From Hyphomicrobiales bacterium (GTDB lineage Bacteria > Pseudomonadota > Alphaproteobacteria > Rhizobiales > Rhizobiaceae), in assembly GCA_002401155.1 (NCBI GenBank), contig NVSG01000002.1, positions 342,865-406,864 of the forward strand: a stretch of DNA of 64,000 nucleotides. The letters are read 5' to 3'. The translations under genes were made by a program, and so were the position numbers. Positions 56,668-64,000 of this stretch are shown here, one piece after another. Each line of letters opens with the position of its first letter. Positions within the stretch are counted from its first letter, which is position 1. The notes beneath the pieces are model-generated. The model saw nothing but the letters and a program-made list of their open reading frames with translations. It did not search any database and was not told where the DNA came from.

Positions 56668-57522
56668 ATGCAATTTAAAAAATTACTTCCAGCAAAATTC
56701 CGTAAAGATCACACAATCATTCCTGTGGTCAGATTAGCCGGCGTCATTGCGACCGGTGGGTCAGCCTTCAAACAAAACCTGTCTTTGGCATCTGTCGCCG
56801 GTGTTTTGGCAAAAGCCTTTGCCTTCAAAGACGCGCCTGTCATTGCAATTTCGGTTAATTCCCCCGGTGGTTCGCCGGTGCAATCGCGACTGATATATTC
56901 GCGCATCCGTGAACTGGCCAAAGAAAAAGACAAAAAAGTTCTGATCTTCGTCGAGGATGTCGCTGCATCCGGTGGTTATATGATCGCCCTTGCCGGTGAT
57001 GAGATCATCGTCGATGAAACATCGATTGTTGGCTCCATTGGCGTTGTTGCAGCAGGCTTTGGTTTTGACAAAGCGATCGAAAAACTCGGTATTGAACGGC
57101 GTGTTTATACTGCTGGTAAAAACAAGGTCGGTCTCGATCCGTTTCAACCGGAAAAGAAATCCGATATTGATCACATCAAAAAACTCCAACTCGATATCCA
57201 TGAGATTTTCATCGACATGGTCAAGGAACGTCGCGGCGATAAGCTGAGCGACAATAAAGATATTTTCACCGGCATGTTCTGGACCGGCAGACCAGCAAAA
57301 GAGCTGGGCCTGATCGATGGTTTCGGACATATGAGTACGGTACTCAAAGAACGTTACGGCGAAAAGACCAAGCTTAAACTCATTCAGCCAAAACGCGGGT
57401 TCTTCGGCCGCAATGTGCCGGGCGTCAGCACCGAATTGACATCCGCTGCTGCAGGTGGTCTGGCGTTTGGCGTATTGGATGCCATCGAAGAACGCGCCCA
57501 TTGGAACCGCTTCGGGCTTTAA
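56668..57522 (+). CDS. S49 family peptidase (SppA/SohB type)
   Basis: A 284-residue peptidase with the short SppA core: VIAISVNSPGGSPVQSRLIY, nucleophile Ser in EDVAASGGYMIALAGDEI and the catalytic Lys in AGKNKVGLDPFQPE. It lacks an obvious long membrane domain, so it may act in the cytoplasm. ATG 56668 is chosen over ATA-rich extension to 56626. Confidence 0.9.
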   Translation: MQFKKLLPAKFRKDHTIIPVVRLAGVIATGGSAFKQNLSLASVAGVLAKAFAFKDAPVIAISVNSPGGSPVQSRLIYSRIRELAKEKDKKVLIFVEDVAASGGYMIALAGDEIIVDETSIVGSIGVVAAGFGFDKAIEKLGIERRVYTAGKNKVGLDPFQPEKKSDIDHIKKLQLDIHEIFIDMVKERRGDKLSDNKDIFTGMFWTGRPAKELGLIDGFGHMSTVLKERYGEKTKLKLIQPKRGFFGRNVPGVSTELTSAAAGGLAFGVLDAIEERAHWNRFGL

Positions 57523-57546
57523 GAAAAAGTAATTTAGGGGAGAAAC

Positions 57547-57729
57547 ATGCTGCAATTGACCGCATTCGCTCTGATCGGCGGGGTTGCGTGGGTTGGCTAC
57601 AAAGCCTTTCGCAAAGAGATGCAACGCGCCGCCGACGAACTCGAAAAAACCGATAAAAAACGGGAAGAAAAAGTGGTACCTTCGCTAAAAGAGGGACCAG
57701 ACGGCGTGTTTCGCCCGGACGATGACTGA
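57547..57729 (+). CDS. Small membrane protein of unknown function
   Basis: A 60-residue protein: one N-terminal membrane segment (LTAFALIGGVAWVGYKAF) and a charged tail (ADELEKTDKKREEK, ending PDGVFRPDDD). GGGGAG lies six bases before the ATG, and it follows the peptidase by 24 bp. Similar short proteins occur beside SppA and glyQ in Rhizobiales. Confidence 0.75.
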   Translation: MLQLTAFALIGGVAWVGYKAFRKEMQRAADELEKTDKKREEKVVPSLKEGPDGVFRPDDD

Positions 57730-57832
57730 TTCAGCAAATATAACAGCGGATGTTTCTTGACGGGGCCGCTTAAATGGGTAGGTTTCGCGAGAAGACAATA
57801 ATCAGACTTGCTAGCAAATCTCACGGGCCAAA

Positions 57833-58783
57833 ATGACCAATACAAACGCTGCTTTACCCGCACATATGCAACCAACCAATTCCTTTCAGGGCTTGATCCT
57901 GACTCTGCATCAATACTGGGCAGATTACGGCTGCGTGATACTGCAACCCTACGATATGGAAGTGGGCGCAGGCACATTTCACCCAGCTACAACCTTGCGC
58001 GCGCTCGGGCCAAAATCATGGAACGCTGCCTATGTGCAGCCATCCCGCCGCCCAACCGATGGCCGCTATGGTGAAAACCCCAACCGCCTGCAACATTATT
58101 ATCAATATCAGGTGCTGTTGAAGCCTTCCCCACCCAATTTGCAGGAACTTTATCTGGGTTCCTTGAAAGCCATCGGCATTGATACAAATTTGCACGATAT
58201 ACGCTTCGTGGAAGATGATTGGGAAAGCCCAACACTTGGCGCATGGGGCCTTGGCTGGGAAGTCTGGTGCGACGGTATGGAAGTTTCCCAATTCACCTAT
58301 TTCCAGCAGGTCTGTGGGCAGGAATGTTCTCCCGTTGCCGGCGAACTCACCTATGGCCTAGAGCGCCTAGCCATGTATGTGCAGGACGTTGATAACGTCT
58401 ACGATCTCAATTTTAATGGCCGCGAAGGCAATGACAAAGTCACCTATGGCGATATATTCCAGCAGACGGAACGCGAATATTCCCGCTGGAATTTTGATGT
58501 GGCCGATACCGAAATTCTACTGCGCCATTTCGAAGATGCCGAAGGCGAGTGCAAGCGCATTTTAGAGCAAGAAGAGACCGACCCAAAGACCGGCAAGAAG
58601 ATCATCATGGCGCATCCCGCCTATGATCAATGCATCAAAGCCAGCCACGTCTTTAATCTGCTGGATGCAAGGGGCGTTATTTCAGTCACCGAGCGTCAGA
58701 GCTACATCTTGAGGGTGAGAACGCTTTCCAAAGCTTGCGGTGAAGCCTTCCTGAAAACAGAAGCAGGTGGAAACCATGCCTGA
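57833..58783 (+). CDS. glyQ: Glycyl-tRNA synthetase alpha subunit
   Basis: A 316-residue class II synthetase subunit: [32 protein letters not shown] near the start, then [21 protein letters not shown] and the later [28 protein letters not shown]. It activates glycine. Its end overlaps glyS by eight bases. Confidence 0.97.
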   Translation: MTNTNAALPAHMQPTNSFQGLILTLHQYWADYGCVILQPYDMEVGAGTFHPATTLRALGPKSWNAAYVQPSRRPTDGRYGENPNRLQHYYQYQVLLKPSPPNLQELYLGSLKAIGIDTNLHDIRFVEDDWESPTLGAWGLGWEVWCDGMEVSQFTYFQQVCGQECSPVAGELTYGLERLAMYVQDVDNVYDLNFNGREGNDKVTYGDIFQQTEREYSRWNFDVADTEILLRHFEDAEGECKRILEQEETDPKTGKKIIMAHPAYDQCIKASHVFNLLDARGVISVTERQSYILRVRTLSKACGEAFLKTEAGGNHA

Positions 58784-60881
58784 TTTATTACTCGAACTTT
58801 TATCCGAAGAAATCCCGGCTCGTATGCAGAGAAAAGCTGCGGGCGATCTTCGTAGCGCTGTGACCAATGCTTTAGTTGATGCTGGTCTGACCTATGAAGG
58901 CGCAAAAGAATTCTGGACGCCGCGCCGTTTGGTATTGGATATCCGCGGACTTACCGCCAAATCTGCCGACTTAAGAACCGAGCGCAAAGGGCCGCGTACC
59001 GATGCGCCGGAAAAAGCAATCGAAGGCTTTTTACGTGGCGCTGGGCTAGCTTCAGTTGAAGATGCTGAAATCCATAACGATCCCAAAAAGGGCGATTATT
59101 ATGTAGCGGTGATTGAAACCGCTGGCCGCAATGCGCAGGATATCATCGCCGAGATCATGCCAGATATCATCAAGAATTTCCCATGGCCAAAATCCATGCG
59201 TTGGGGCGAAGCAAGCAGCAGAGCTGGTGCGCTAAAGTGGGTGCGCCCGCTGCAATCTATCCTGTGCACATTCGGCCCGGAAACCGAAGAAACTGAAATT
59301 GTTCCGTTCGAAATTTCCGGCATAAAATCCGGCAATAAAACCGTCGGTCACCGTTTCATGTCCGAAGGCGAAATTACGGTGAAGCGGTTTGAAGACTACG
59401 CCGCAAGTCTCGAAAAAGCCCATGTGATGTTAGACGCGGAACGCCGTAAGGAAACCATTCTAACGGACGCAAAAAACCTAGCCTTCGCGCAAGGCTTTGA
59501 TTTGGTTGAGGACAGCCGCCTGCTGGAAGAAGTTGCCGGTCTGGTGGAATGGCCAACGGTTTTGATGGGGACGTTTGAAGAAGCTTTTCTCGACATTCCA
59601 AGAGAAGTCATTCAGCTAACCATCCGCGACAATCAAAAGTGTTTCGTGTTGAAAAAGCAAAACTCTGACGAGCTCGTAAACCGCTTCATACTGGTATCAA
59701 ACATCGTCCCATCCGATGGTGGAGCCGAAGTTGTTCGCGGCAATGGCAAGGTCGTGAACGCACGCCTTTCCGATGCTAAATTCTTCTGGGAGAGCGACCT
59801 ACAAATCGCAACTTCGGATGAAGGTTTCAAGCCGTGGGTTAAAAAACTCGATCACGTGACGTTCCACGCCAAACTTGGTTCGCAAGGCGAGCGGGTAAAG
59901 CGCATCGCGGCACTGGCCAAAGAGTTGGCTGAAACCGTTGGCGCAGACCCACAAAAAGCAGAGCGTGCAGCAAATCTCGCCAAGGCAGATTTGAACTCCG
60001 CCATGGTCTACGAATTCCCAGAATTGCAAGGCCTGATGGGTCGTTATTATGCCGAAAAAGCAGGGGAAGATGCTTCAGTTGCCGCAGCAATCGAAGACCA
60101 TTACAAGCCTCAAGGGCCGGGCGACGGTGTGCCATCCGATCCAGTGTCCATTGCGGTAGCGCTTGCAGATAAACTCGACACACTGGTTGGTTTTTGGGCT
60201 ATCGACGAAAAACCCACAGGCAGCAAAGATCCATTTGCTCTGCGCCGTGCAGCCCTTGGTGTGATACGCTTGGTGCTCGAAAACGATGTGCGGTTGAACC
60301 TTCTTGAAACCGCCAATCATTGCATGGAAAAACTGCTCAAGGTCGAAGCGAAAAATGATGCAGCAGATCTACTGGCATTTTTCCACGACCGCCTGAAAGT
60401 TTATCTGCGCGACAAAGGCATTCGTCACGATTTGATTGATGCCGTGATCACACCAGAATCCGATGACCTTCTGACCATCACCCGCAAAGCAGAAGCCCTG
60501 CAAAAACTGATTGAATCGGAAGAGGGCATCAACCTTCTGGCAGGCTATAAACGCGCCGCCAATATCCTCGCCGCCGAGGAGAAAAAAGGTACGGAAGTTC
60601 CAACTGCGATTTCGGATGATCTGCTGAAAGTGGATTCAGAAATCAAACTGAATACTCGTTTAAACGAGCTGGAACAAACTGCCATTGAGGCCATAAAATC
60701 GGAAGACTTCGCATCGGCCATGTCGGCGCTGGCCACCTTGCGTGAACCGATTGATTCTTTCTTCGAAAACGTGCTGGTCAACGATGACGACCCGCAAATC
60801 CGTTTGAACCGTCTGGCGCTTCTAAATCGCATCCGGCGGGCCACTTCCATGGTTGCCGATTTCAGCAAAATCAGTGGCTAA
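58776..60881 (+). CDS. glyS: Glycyl-tRNA synthetase beta subunit
   Basis: A 701-residue subunit with the N-terminal [15 protein letters not shown], the central [10 protein letters not shown] and the C-terminal DALR-like anticodon region. The start ATG 58776 (AGGTGGA upstream) is chosen over GTG 58767; it overlaps glyQ by eight bases. Length is normal. Confidence 0.96.
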   Translation: MPDLLLELLSEEIPARMQRKAAGDLRSAVTNALVDAGLTYEGAKEFWTPRRLVLDIRGLTAKSADLRTERKGPRTDAPEKAIEGFLRGAGLASVEDAEIHNDPKKGDYYVAVIETAGRNAQDIIAEIMPDIIKNFPWPKSMRWGEASSRAGALKWVRPLQSILCTFGPETEETEIVPFEISGIKSGNKTVGHRFMSEGEITVKRFEDYAASLEKAHVMLDAERRKETILTDAKNLAFAQGFDLVEDSRLLEEVAGLVEWPTVLMGTFEEAFLDIPREVIQLTIRDNQKCFVLKKQNSDELVNRFILVSNIVPSDGGAEVVRGNGKVVNARLSDAKFFWESDLQIATSDEGFKPWVKKLDHVTFHAKLGSQGERVKRIAALAKELAETVGADPQKAERAANLAKADLNSAMVYEFPELQGLMGRYYAEKAGEDASVAAAIEDHYKPQGPGDGVPSDPVSIAVALADKLDTLVGFWAIDEKPTGSKDPFALRRAALGVIRLVLENDVRLNLLETANHCMEKLLKVEAKNDAADLLAFFHDRLKVYLRDKGIRHDLIDAVITPESDDLLTITRKAEALQKLIESEEGINLLAGYKRAANILAAEEKKGTEVPTAISDDLLKVDSEIKLNTRLNELEQTAIEAIKSEDFASAMSALATLREPIDSFFENVLVNDDDPQIRLNRLALLNRIRRATSMVADFSKISG

Positions 60882-60896
60882 TTAAAAGGAAATATC

Positions 60897-61364
60897 ATGA
60901 AAATCTGGAAAATTTATCTGTCCGGTGAAATCCATTCTGATTGGCGCGAGCAAATCGAAGCTGGTGCAAAAGCTGCCGATTTACCAGTTGAATTTGCAGG
61001 CCCCGTCACCCACCACGAAGCATCGGACGATTGCGGCGTAGCAATCTTGGGCGAAGAACCAAACAAGTTCTGGCACGATCACAAGGGCGCACAATTAAAC
61101 GCTATCCGTACCAGAACTCTGATCAGCGAGGCTGATGTGGTGGTGGTGCGTTTCGGCGAAAAATACAAGCAGTGGAACGCAGCTTTTGATGCAGGATATG
61201 CTGCAGCGCTGAACAAGCCAACCATCGTCATGCACGGCCCTGACCATCAACACGCTTTGAAAGAAGTTGATGCAGCAGCTTTGGCGGTAGCCGTAACTTC
61301 AGAAGAAGTCGTGCAATTGCTGACCTACGTCATCAAGGGTGAATTGGCTGGTTACACAAACTAG
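60897..61364 (+). CDS. YtoQ family protein
   Basis: A 155-residue protein of the YtoQ (nucleoside 2-deoxyribosyltransferase-like) family: IYLSGEIHSDWREQI, GPVTHHEASDDCGVAILGEEP and ISEADVVVVRFGEKYKQWNAAFDAGYA. The enzymatic role is not known. It follows glyS by 15 bp and carries AAAGGA before the ATG, so it probably joins the glyQS operon. Confidence 0.88.
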   Translation: MKIWKIYLSGEIHSDWREQIEAGAKAADLPVEFAGPVTHHEASDDCGVAILGEEPNKFWHDHKGAQLNAIRTRTLISEADVVVVRFGEKYKQWNAAFDAGYAAALNKPTIVMHGPDHQHALKEVDAAALAVAVTSEEVVQLLTYVIKGELAGYTN

Positions 61365-61374
61365 GGTTTGGACC

Positions 61375-61791
61375 TTAGCCAAAGGCAATCGTTGCAGAAA
61401 CCATCGCTGAAAATAGAGCGATGGCAGCGACTACCAGCAGTTTTGGCACATAAGATGGTGGTCCTTTGTGGGGCGTTTTCGAACGCCATGCCAACAAATT
61501 CAAAAAGCTAATGATGAGCAAAAGCAAGGTGGCAAACCCAATCTTTGCTGAAAATGCACTGCCATCCACCCACGGACCATATTTGATGACCATCAACATC
61601 GGGCCGGTAATCCACAATGCCAGTATCGCGATCAATCCGGTGATGCGGAATAAATAACGCAGTTTGTTGGCAAAGGCCGGTGAGGGCAAGTCATGTGGCC
61701 CCTTGGCAAACATCATATATAAATTGCCAAGGCTCGCGACGGAGCCAAACATCAACGCGCCAATATGAATGATCTTGAGTAGAATAAACAT
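61375..61791 (-). CDS. Small integral membrane protein (DUF2269/CopD-like)
   Basis: A 138-residue protein with four membrane segments, opening with MFILLKIIHIGALMFGSVASLGNLYMMF and ending on a hydrophobic helix (LLVVAAIALFSAMVSATIAFG). A histidine in the first helix and the small-residue spacing suggest a CopD/DUF2269-like fold, not certain. ATG 61791 has GGAG at five bases; ATG 61794 overlaps the purD stop. Coupled to purD. Confidence 0.7.
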   Translation of the reverse strand: MFILLKIIHIGALMFGSVASLGNLYMMFAKGPHDLPSPAFANKLRYLFRITGLIAILALWITGPMLMVIKYGPWVDGSAFSAKIGFATLLLLIISFLNLLAWRSKTPHKGPPSYVPKLLVVAAIALFSAMVSATIAFG

Positions 61792-61793
61792 CA

Positions 61794-63068
61794 TTACTCC
61801 TTCTCGCGAGCAACAGCCCGCCAACCAATATCCGAACGGCAAAAACCATTTGGCCAATCGATTTTCTTGATCGCGGCATAGGCATCTGCCTGCGCTTCAC
61901 TAACCGAAGAACCCATTGCCGTGATATTCAGAACACGTCCGCCAATGGCAGTAAGCTTACCATCATTTTCGGCGGTACCTGCATGAAAAATCTCAATATT
62001 GTCGGCCTCAGCCTTATCAAGATCACGAATTTCTGTGCCTTTTTCGTAACTTCCCGGATAGCCTTTGGAGGCAAGAACCACGGTGAGGGCAGTTTCATCA
62101 CGCCACTCAGCTTCAACTTCCAATATCGAGTTTTCAACCGAAGCGATCATCAATTCGAGCAAATCAGATTTTAGCCGGGGCAAAATTACCTGCGTTTCTG
62201 GATCGCCAAAACGCACGTTATATTCAATCAGTTGCGGACCATCCTCGGTCAGCATCAGGCCAGCAAAAAGGATACCCTTAAACGGTATGCCGCGTGAATG
62301 CATTCCAGCGAGGGTCGGTACGATGATCTCGCCCATCACCTCATCAATCATTGCCTGATCCATAATGGTCGCAGGCGAATAAGCGCCCATGCCGCCGGTA
62401 TTCGGCCCGGTGTCGCCTTCACCAACGCGCTTATGATCTTGGGCCGTGCCCATCAGCAATGCGGTCTGGCCATCGCAAAAGGCAAACAGGCTAGCCTCTT
62501 CTCCTTCAAGGAATTCTTCGACCACCACCTCATAGCCCGCATCGCCAAATGCACCTTCGAAACAATCATCGATAGCGTCTAGCGCCTCTTCAACAGACAT
62601 TGCCATGATGACGCCTTTGCCAGCCGCCAGACCGTCAGCTTTGATAACAATCGGTGCACCCATTTCGCGGACATAACGCTTGGCCTTCGGCGCATTGTTG
62701 AAACGTTGATAAGCGGCGGTGGGAATATTAAATTCCGCACATAAATCTTTGGTGAAACCTTTGGAGCCTTCCAGTTGCGCCGCCGCAGCTGACGGGCCAA
62801 AGGCAGAAATATCAGCCGCTTCCAGTGCATCAATAATACCGGCAACCAATGGGCCTTCCGGTCCGATAATGACAAAAGAAATATCCTTGTCTTGGCAAAA
62901 CTCAATGATCTGCTGATGGTCAGAAATATCCAACGCTACGCATTCAGCCACCTGCGCAATACCGGCATTTCCCGGTGCGCAATAAAGTGTTTCCAACAAT
63001 GGAGATTGTACCAGTTTCCATGCCATTGCATGCTCGCGGCCACCTGAACCTATCAACAGAACATTCAT
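61794..63068 (-). CDS. purD: Phosphoribosylamine-glycine ligase PurD
   Basis: A 424-residue ATP-grasp enzyme of purine synthesis. Opening [21 protein letters not shown]-grasp stretch [16 protein letters not shown] and [14 protein letters not shown], and [15 protein letters not shown] [18 protein letters not shown] 63068 gives the normal length; the upstream frame to 63128 adds unrelated residues. Divergent from ubiA. Confidence 0.97.
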   Translation of the reverse strand: MNVLLIGSGGREHAMAWKLVQSPLLETLYCAPGNAGIAQVAECVALDISDHQQIIEFCQDKDISFVIIGPEGPLVAGIIDALEAADISAFGPSAAAAQLEGSKGFTKDLCAEFNIPTAAYQRFNNAPKAKRYVREMGAPIVIKADGLAAGKGVIMAMSVEEALDAIDDCFEGAFGDAGYEVVVEEFLEGEEASLFAFCDGQTALLMGTAQDHKRVGEGDTGPNTGGMGAYSPATIMDQAMIDEVMGEIIVPTLAGMHSRGIPFKGILFAGLMLTEDGPQLIEYNVRFGDPETQVILPRLKSDLLELMIASVENSILEVEAEWRDETALTVVLASKGYPGSYEKGTEIRDLDKAEADNIEIFHAGTAENDGKLTAIGGRVLNITAMGSSVSEAQADAYAAIKKIDWPNGFCRSDIGWRAVAREKE

Positions 63069-63157
63069 CAAACAGTTTCCAAATTTTTGTTGCCAATCAG
63101 GTAGCATGCTTTGAATGCCCTTGACCAATTTCGCCTAAGCGTCCACAGCTTTCAGGG

Positions 63158-64000
63158 ATGATAAACAGTTCCGAAACCAAAGTCGCTGACGCCATTTCCG
63201 ATAGCTGGGTTTATCGACTATTGCCAAACTGGCTCTGGCCCTATGCCCAACTTGCGCGGTGGGAACGTCCGATTGGCTGGTGGCTGTTGATGTGGCCATG
63301 CTGGTGGTCATTGGCTCTGGCCATGAGTGCAAGCGGCACGACTGATTTTGTTCTGATGATCAAATATCTGGCGCTGTTCATGCTCGGCGCGGTGGTCATG
63401 CGCGGGGCGGGGTGTACCTATAATGATCTGGTCGACGAAAAAATCGACAATAAGGTTGCGCGTACCCGTTCGCGGCCATTGCCTTCCGGTAGGGTGAGCC
63501 GATCTCAGGCAAAGATATTTATGGGCCTGCAATTGCTGATCGGGTTGATCGTGCTTTTGCAATTCAACTTTCAAACCATTTTGCTGGGCTTTCTGTCCGT
63601 GGTGACGATTGTTATCTATCCCTTTATGAAACGCATAACTTACTGGCCACAACTGTTTTTGGGCTTCGCATTTTCATGGGGTGCTTGGGTTGGCTGGTCG
63701 TCGATTTTCGCGTCCGTGAGTCTGGCTCCGGCACTGCTCTACATCGGATGCATCTTATGGGTGATCGGTTATGACACAATCTACGCCCATCAGGATTTGG
63801 AAGATGATGCACTGGTCGGAGTGAAATCCACGGCCAGATTGTTTGGTGACAAAACTAAAATGGCCTTGGTTTTGCTCTATACAGGCGCTCTAATATTCTT
63901 CACAGCCAGTATGTTTGTTGCCGGAATAAGCTGGCCTGCTTATGCAGGATTAGCGCTCGGCGCGGGGCATCTGGCATGGCAAATCATACGCCTGCGCATC
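63158..64000 (+). CDS. ubiA: 4-hydroxybenzoate polyprenyltransferase UbiA (3' truncated by window)
   Basis: The frame opened by ATG 63158 (AGGG upstream) runs without a stop to the window end; 281 residues are visible. UbiA motifs are GAGCTYNDLVDEKIDNKVARTRSRPLPSG (first NDxxD, here split as YNDLVDEKID) and YAHQDLEDDALVGVKSTARLFG (second Asp motif), within about seven membrane segments. It joins the polyprenyl tail to 4-hydroxybenzoate in ubiquinone synthesis, using the product of the ispB-type enzyme. Confidence 0.95.
   Translation, partial: MINSSETKVADAISDSWVYRLLPNWLWPYAQLARWERPIGWWLLMWPCWWSLALAMSASGTTDFVLMIKYLALFMLGAVVMRGAGCTYNDLVDEKIDNKVARTRSRPLPSGRVSRSQAKIFMGLQLLIGLIVLLQFNFQTILLGFLSVVTIVIYPFMKRITYWPQLFLGFAFSWGAWVGWSSIFASVSLAPALLYIGCILWVIGYDTIYAHQDLEDDALVGVKSTARLFGDKTKMALVLLYTGALIFFTASMFVAGISWPAYAGLALGAGHLAWQIIRLRI

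Noticed and set aside
56761..57624. 287-codon minus-strand frame over the S49 peptidase gene
   Set aside because: Antisense to a recognised peptidase with intact catalytic motifs; no family resemblance of its own.
57808..57817. TTGCTAGCAA palindrome before glyQ
   Set aside because: A 10-bp palindrome of this kind is expected by chance; no supporting promoter pattern.

Overview
The window reads as a chromosomal segment of an alphaproteobacterium, most likely of the Rhizobiales/Hyphomicrobiales type, with moderate GC. The signs are a separate F0 ATP synthase operon (atpI-atpB-atpE-atpF'-atpF), a BacA/SbmA peptide transporter, an smoEFGK-smoS-mtlK polyol operon, NnrU, separate glyQ and glyS, and a full CtrA-type box in front of a chemoreceptor. 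Housekeeping genes (der, rnhB, ispE, ispB-like, glyQS, purD, ubiA) fill the right half. Accessory catabolic and transport operons fill the left half. There are no tRNA or rRNA genes, insertion sequences, prophage genes or CRISPR arrays that I can see.

Layout. 1-3820: end of an iron-type ABC importer operon (binding protein, FecCD permease, ATPase) followed by pseudoazurin and a SAM methyltransferase. 3867-7152: divergent oxyR and katG. 7223-14721 (minus): a thiamin operon behind a TPP riboswitch (thiD-thiO-thiS-thiG-thiE-thiF-thiY-tenA-thiZ-thiX); it combines thiazole synthesis with salvage of pyrimidine precursors, and no thiC is present here. 15167-17467: a NIT-domain chemoreceptor. 17581-25312 (minus): sorbitol/mannitol ABC transporter, two dehydrogenases and a SorC regulator. 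25338-26992: HAD phosphatase and EamA exporter. 27063-30773 (minus): zur, a histidine-rich ZrgA-like protein, a MacB/LolCDE-type ABC pair and a DUF3299 protein, with a strong palindrome upstream of zur. 30893-36446: a divergent kdu cluster (kduD and a TRAP transporter on minus; a GntR regulator and kduI on plus). 36616-42525: GST, a small unknown gene, bacA, a DksA/TraR-type zinc finger, nnrU, a YfgM-like protein and der. 42538-43242: an AT-rich orphan lipoprotein. 43647-51059: SleB-type hydrolase, the F0 operon, rnhB, a PA0069-type radical SAM protein and a lytic transglycosylase. 51063-64000: moaB, ispE, a TPR protein, polyprenyl synthase, DUF2007, a TrmN6-like methyltransferase, S49 peptidase, glyQS, ytoQ, a membrane protein, purD, and ubiA running off the right edge.

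The least explained parts are non-coding or orphan. They are the highly structured 407-bp gap before bacA (a 13-bp perfect hairpin, a 10-bp inverted repeat and an exact 25-bp tandem duplication), a pair of related GC-rich hairpin repeats flanking the dksA-nnrU-yfgM block, a 14-bp perfect inverted repeat upstream of rnhB, the palindrome cluster before the DUF2007 gene, and the orphan lipoprotein. The Zur-linked cluster and the pseudoazurin-containing iron operon are the protein-level systems most worth following up. I did not find a system I would call clearly new.
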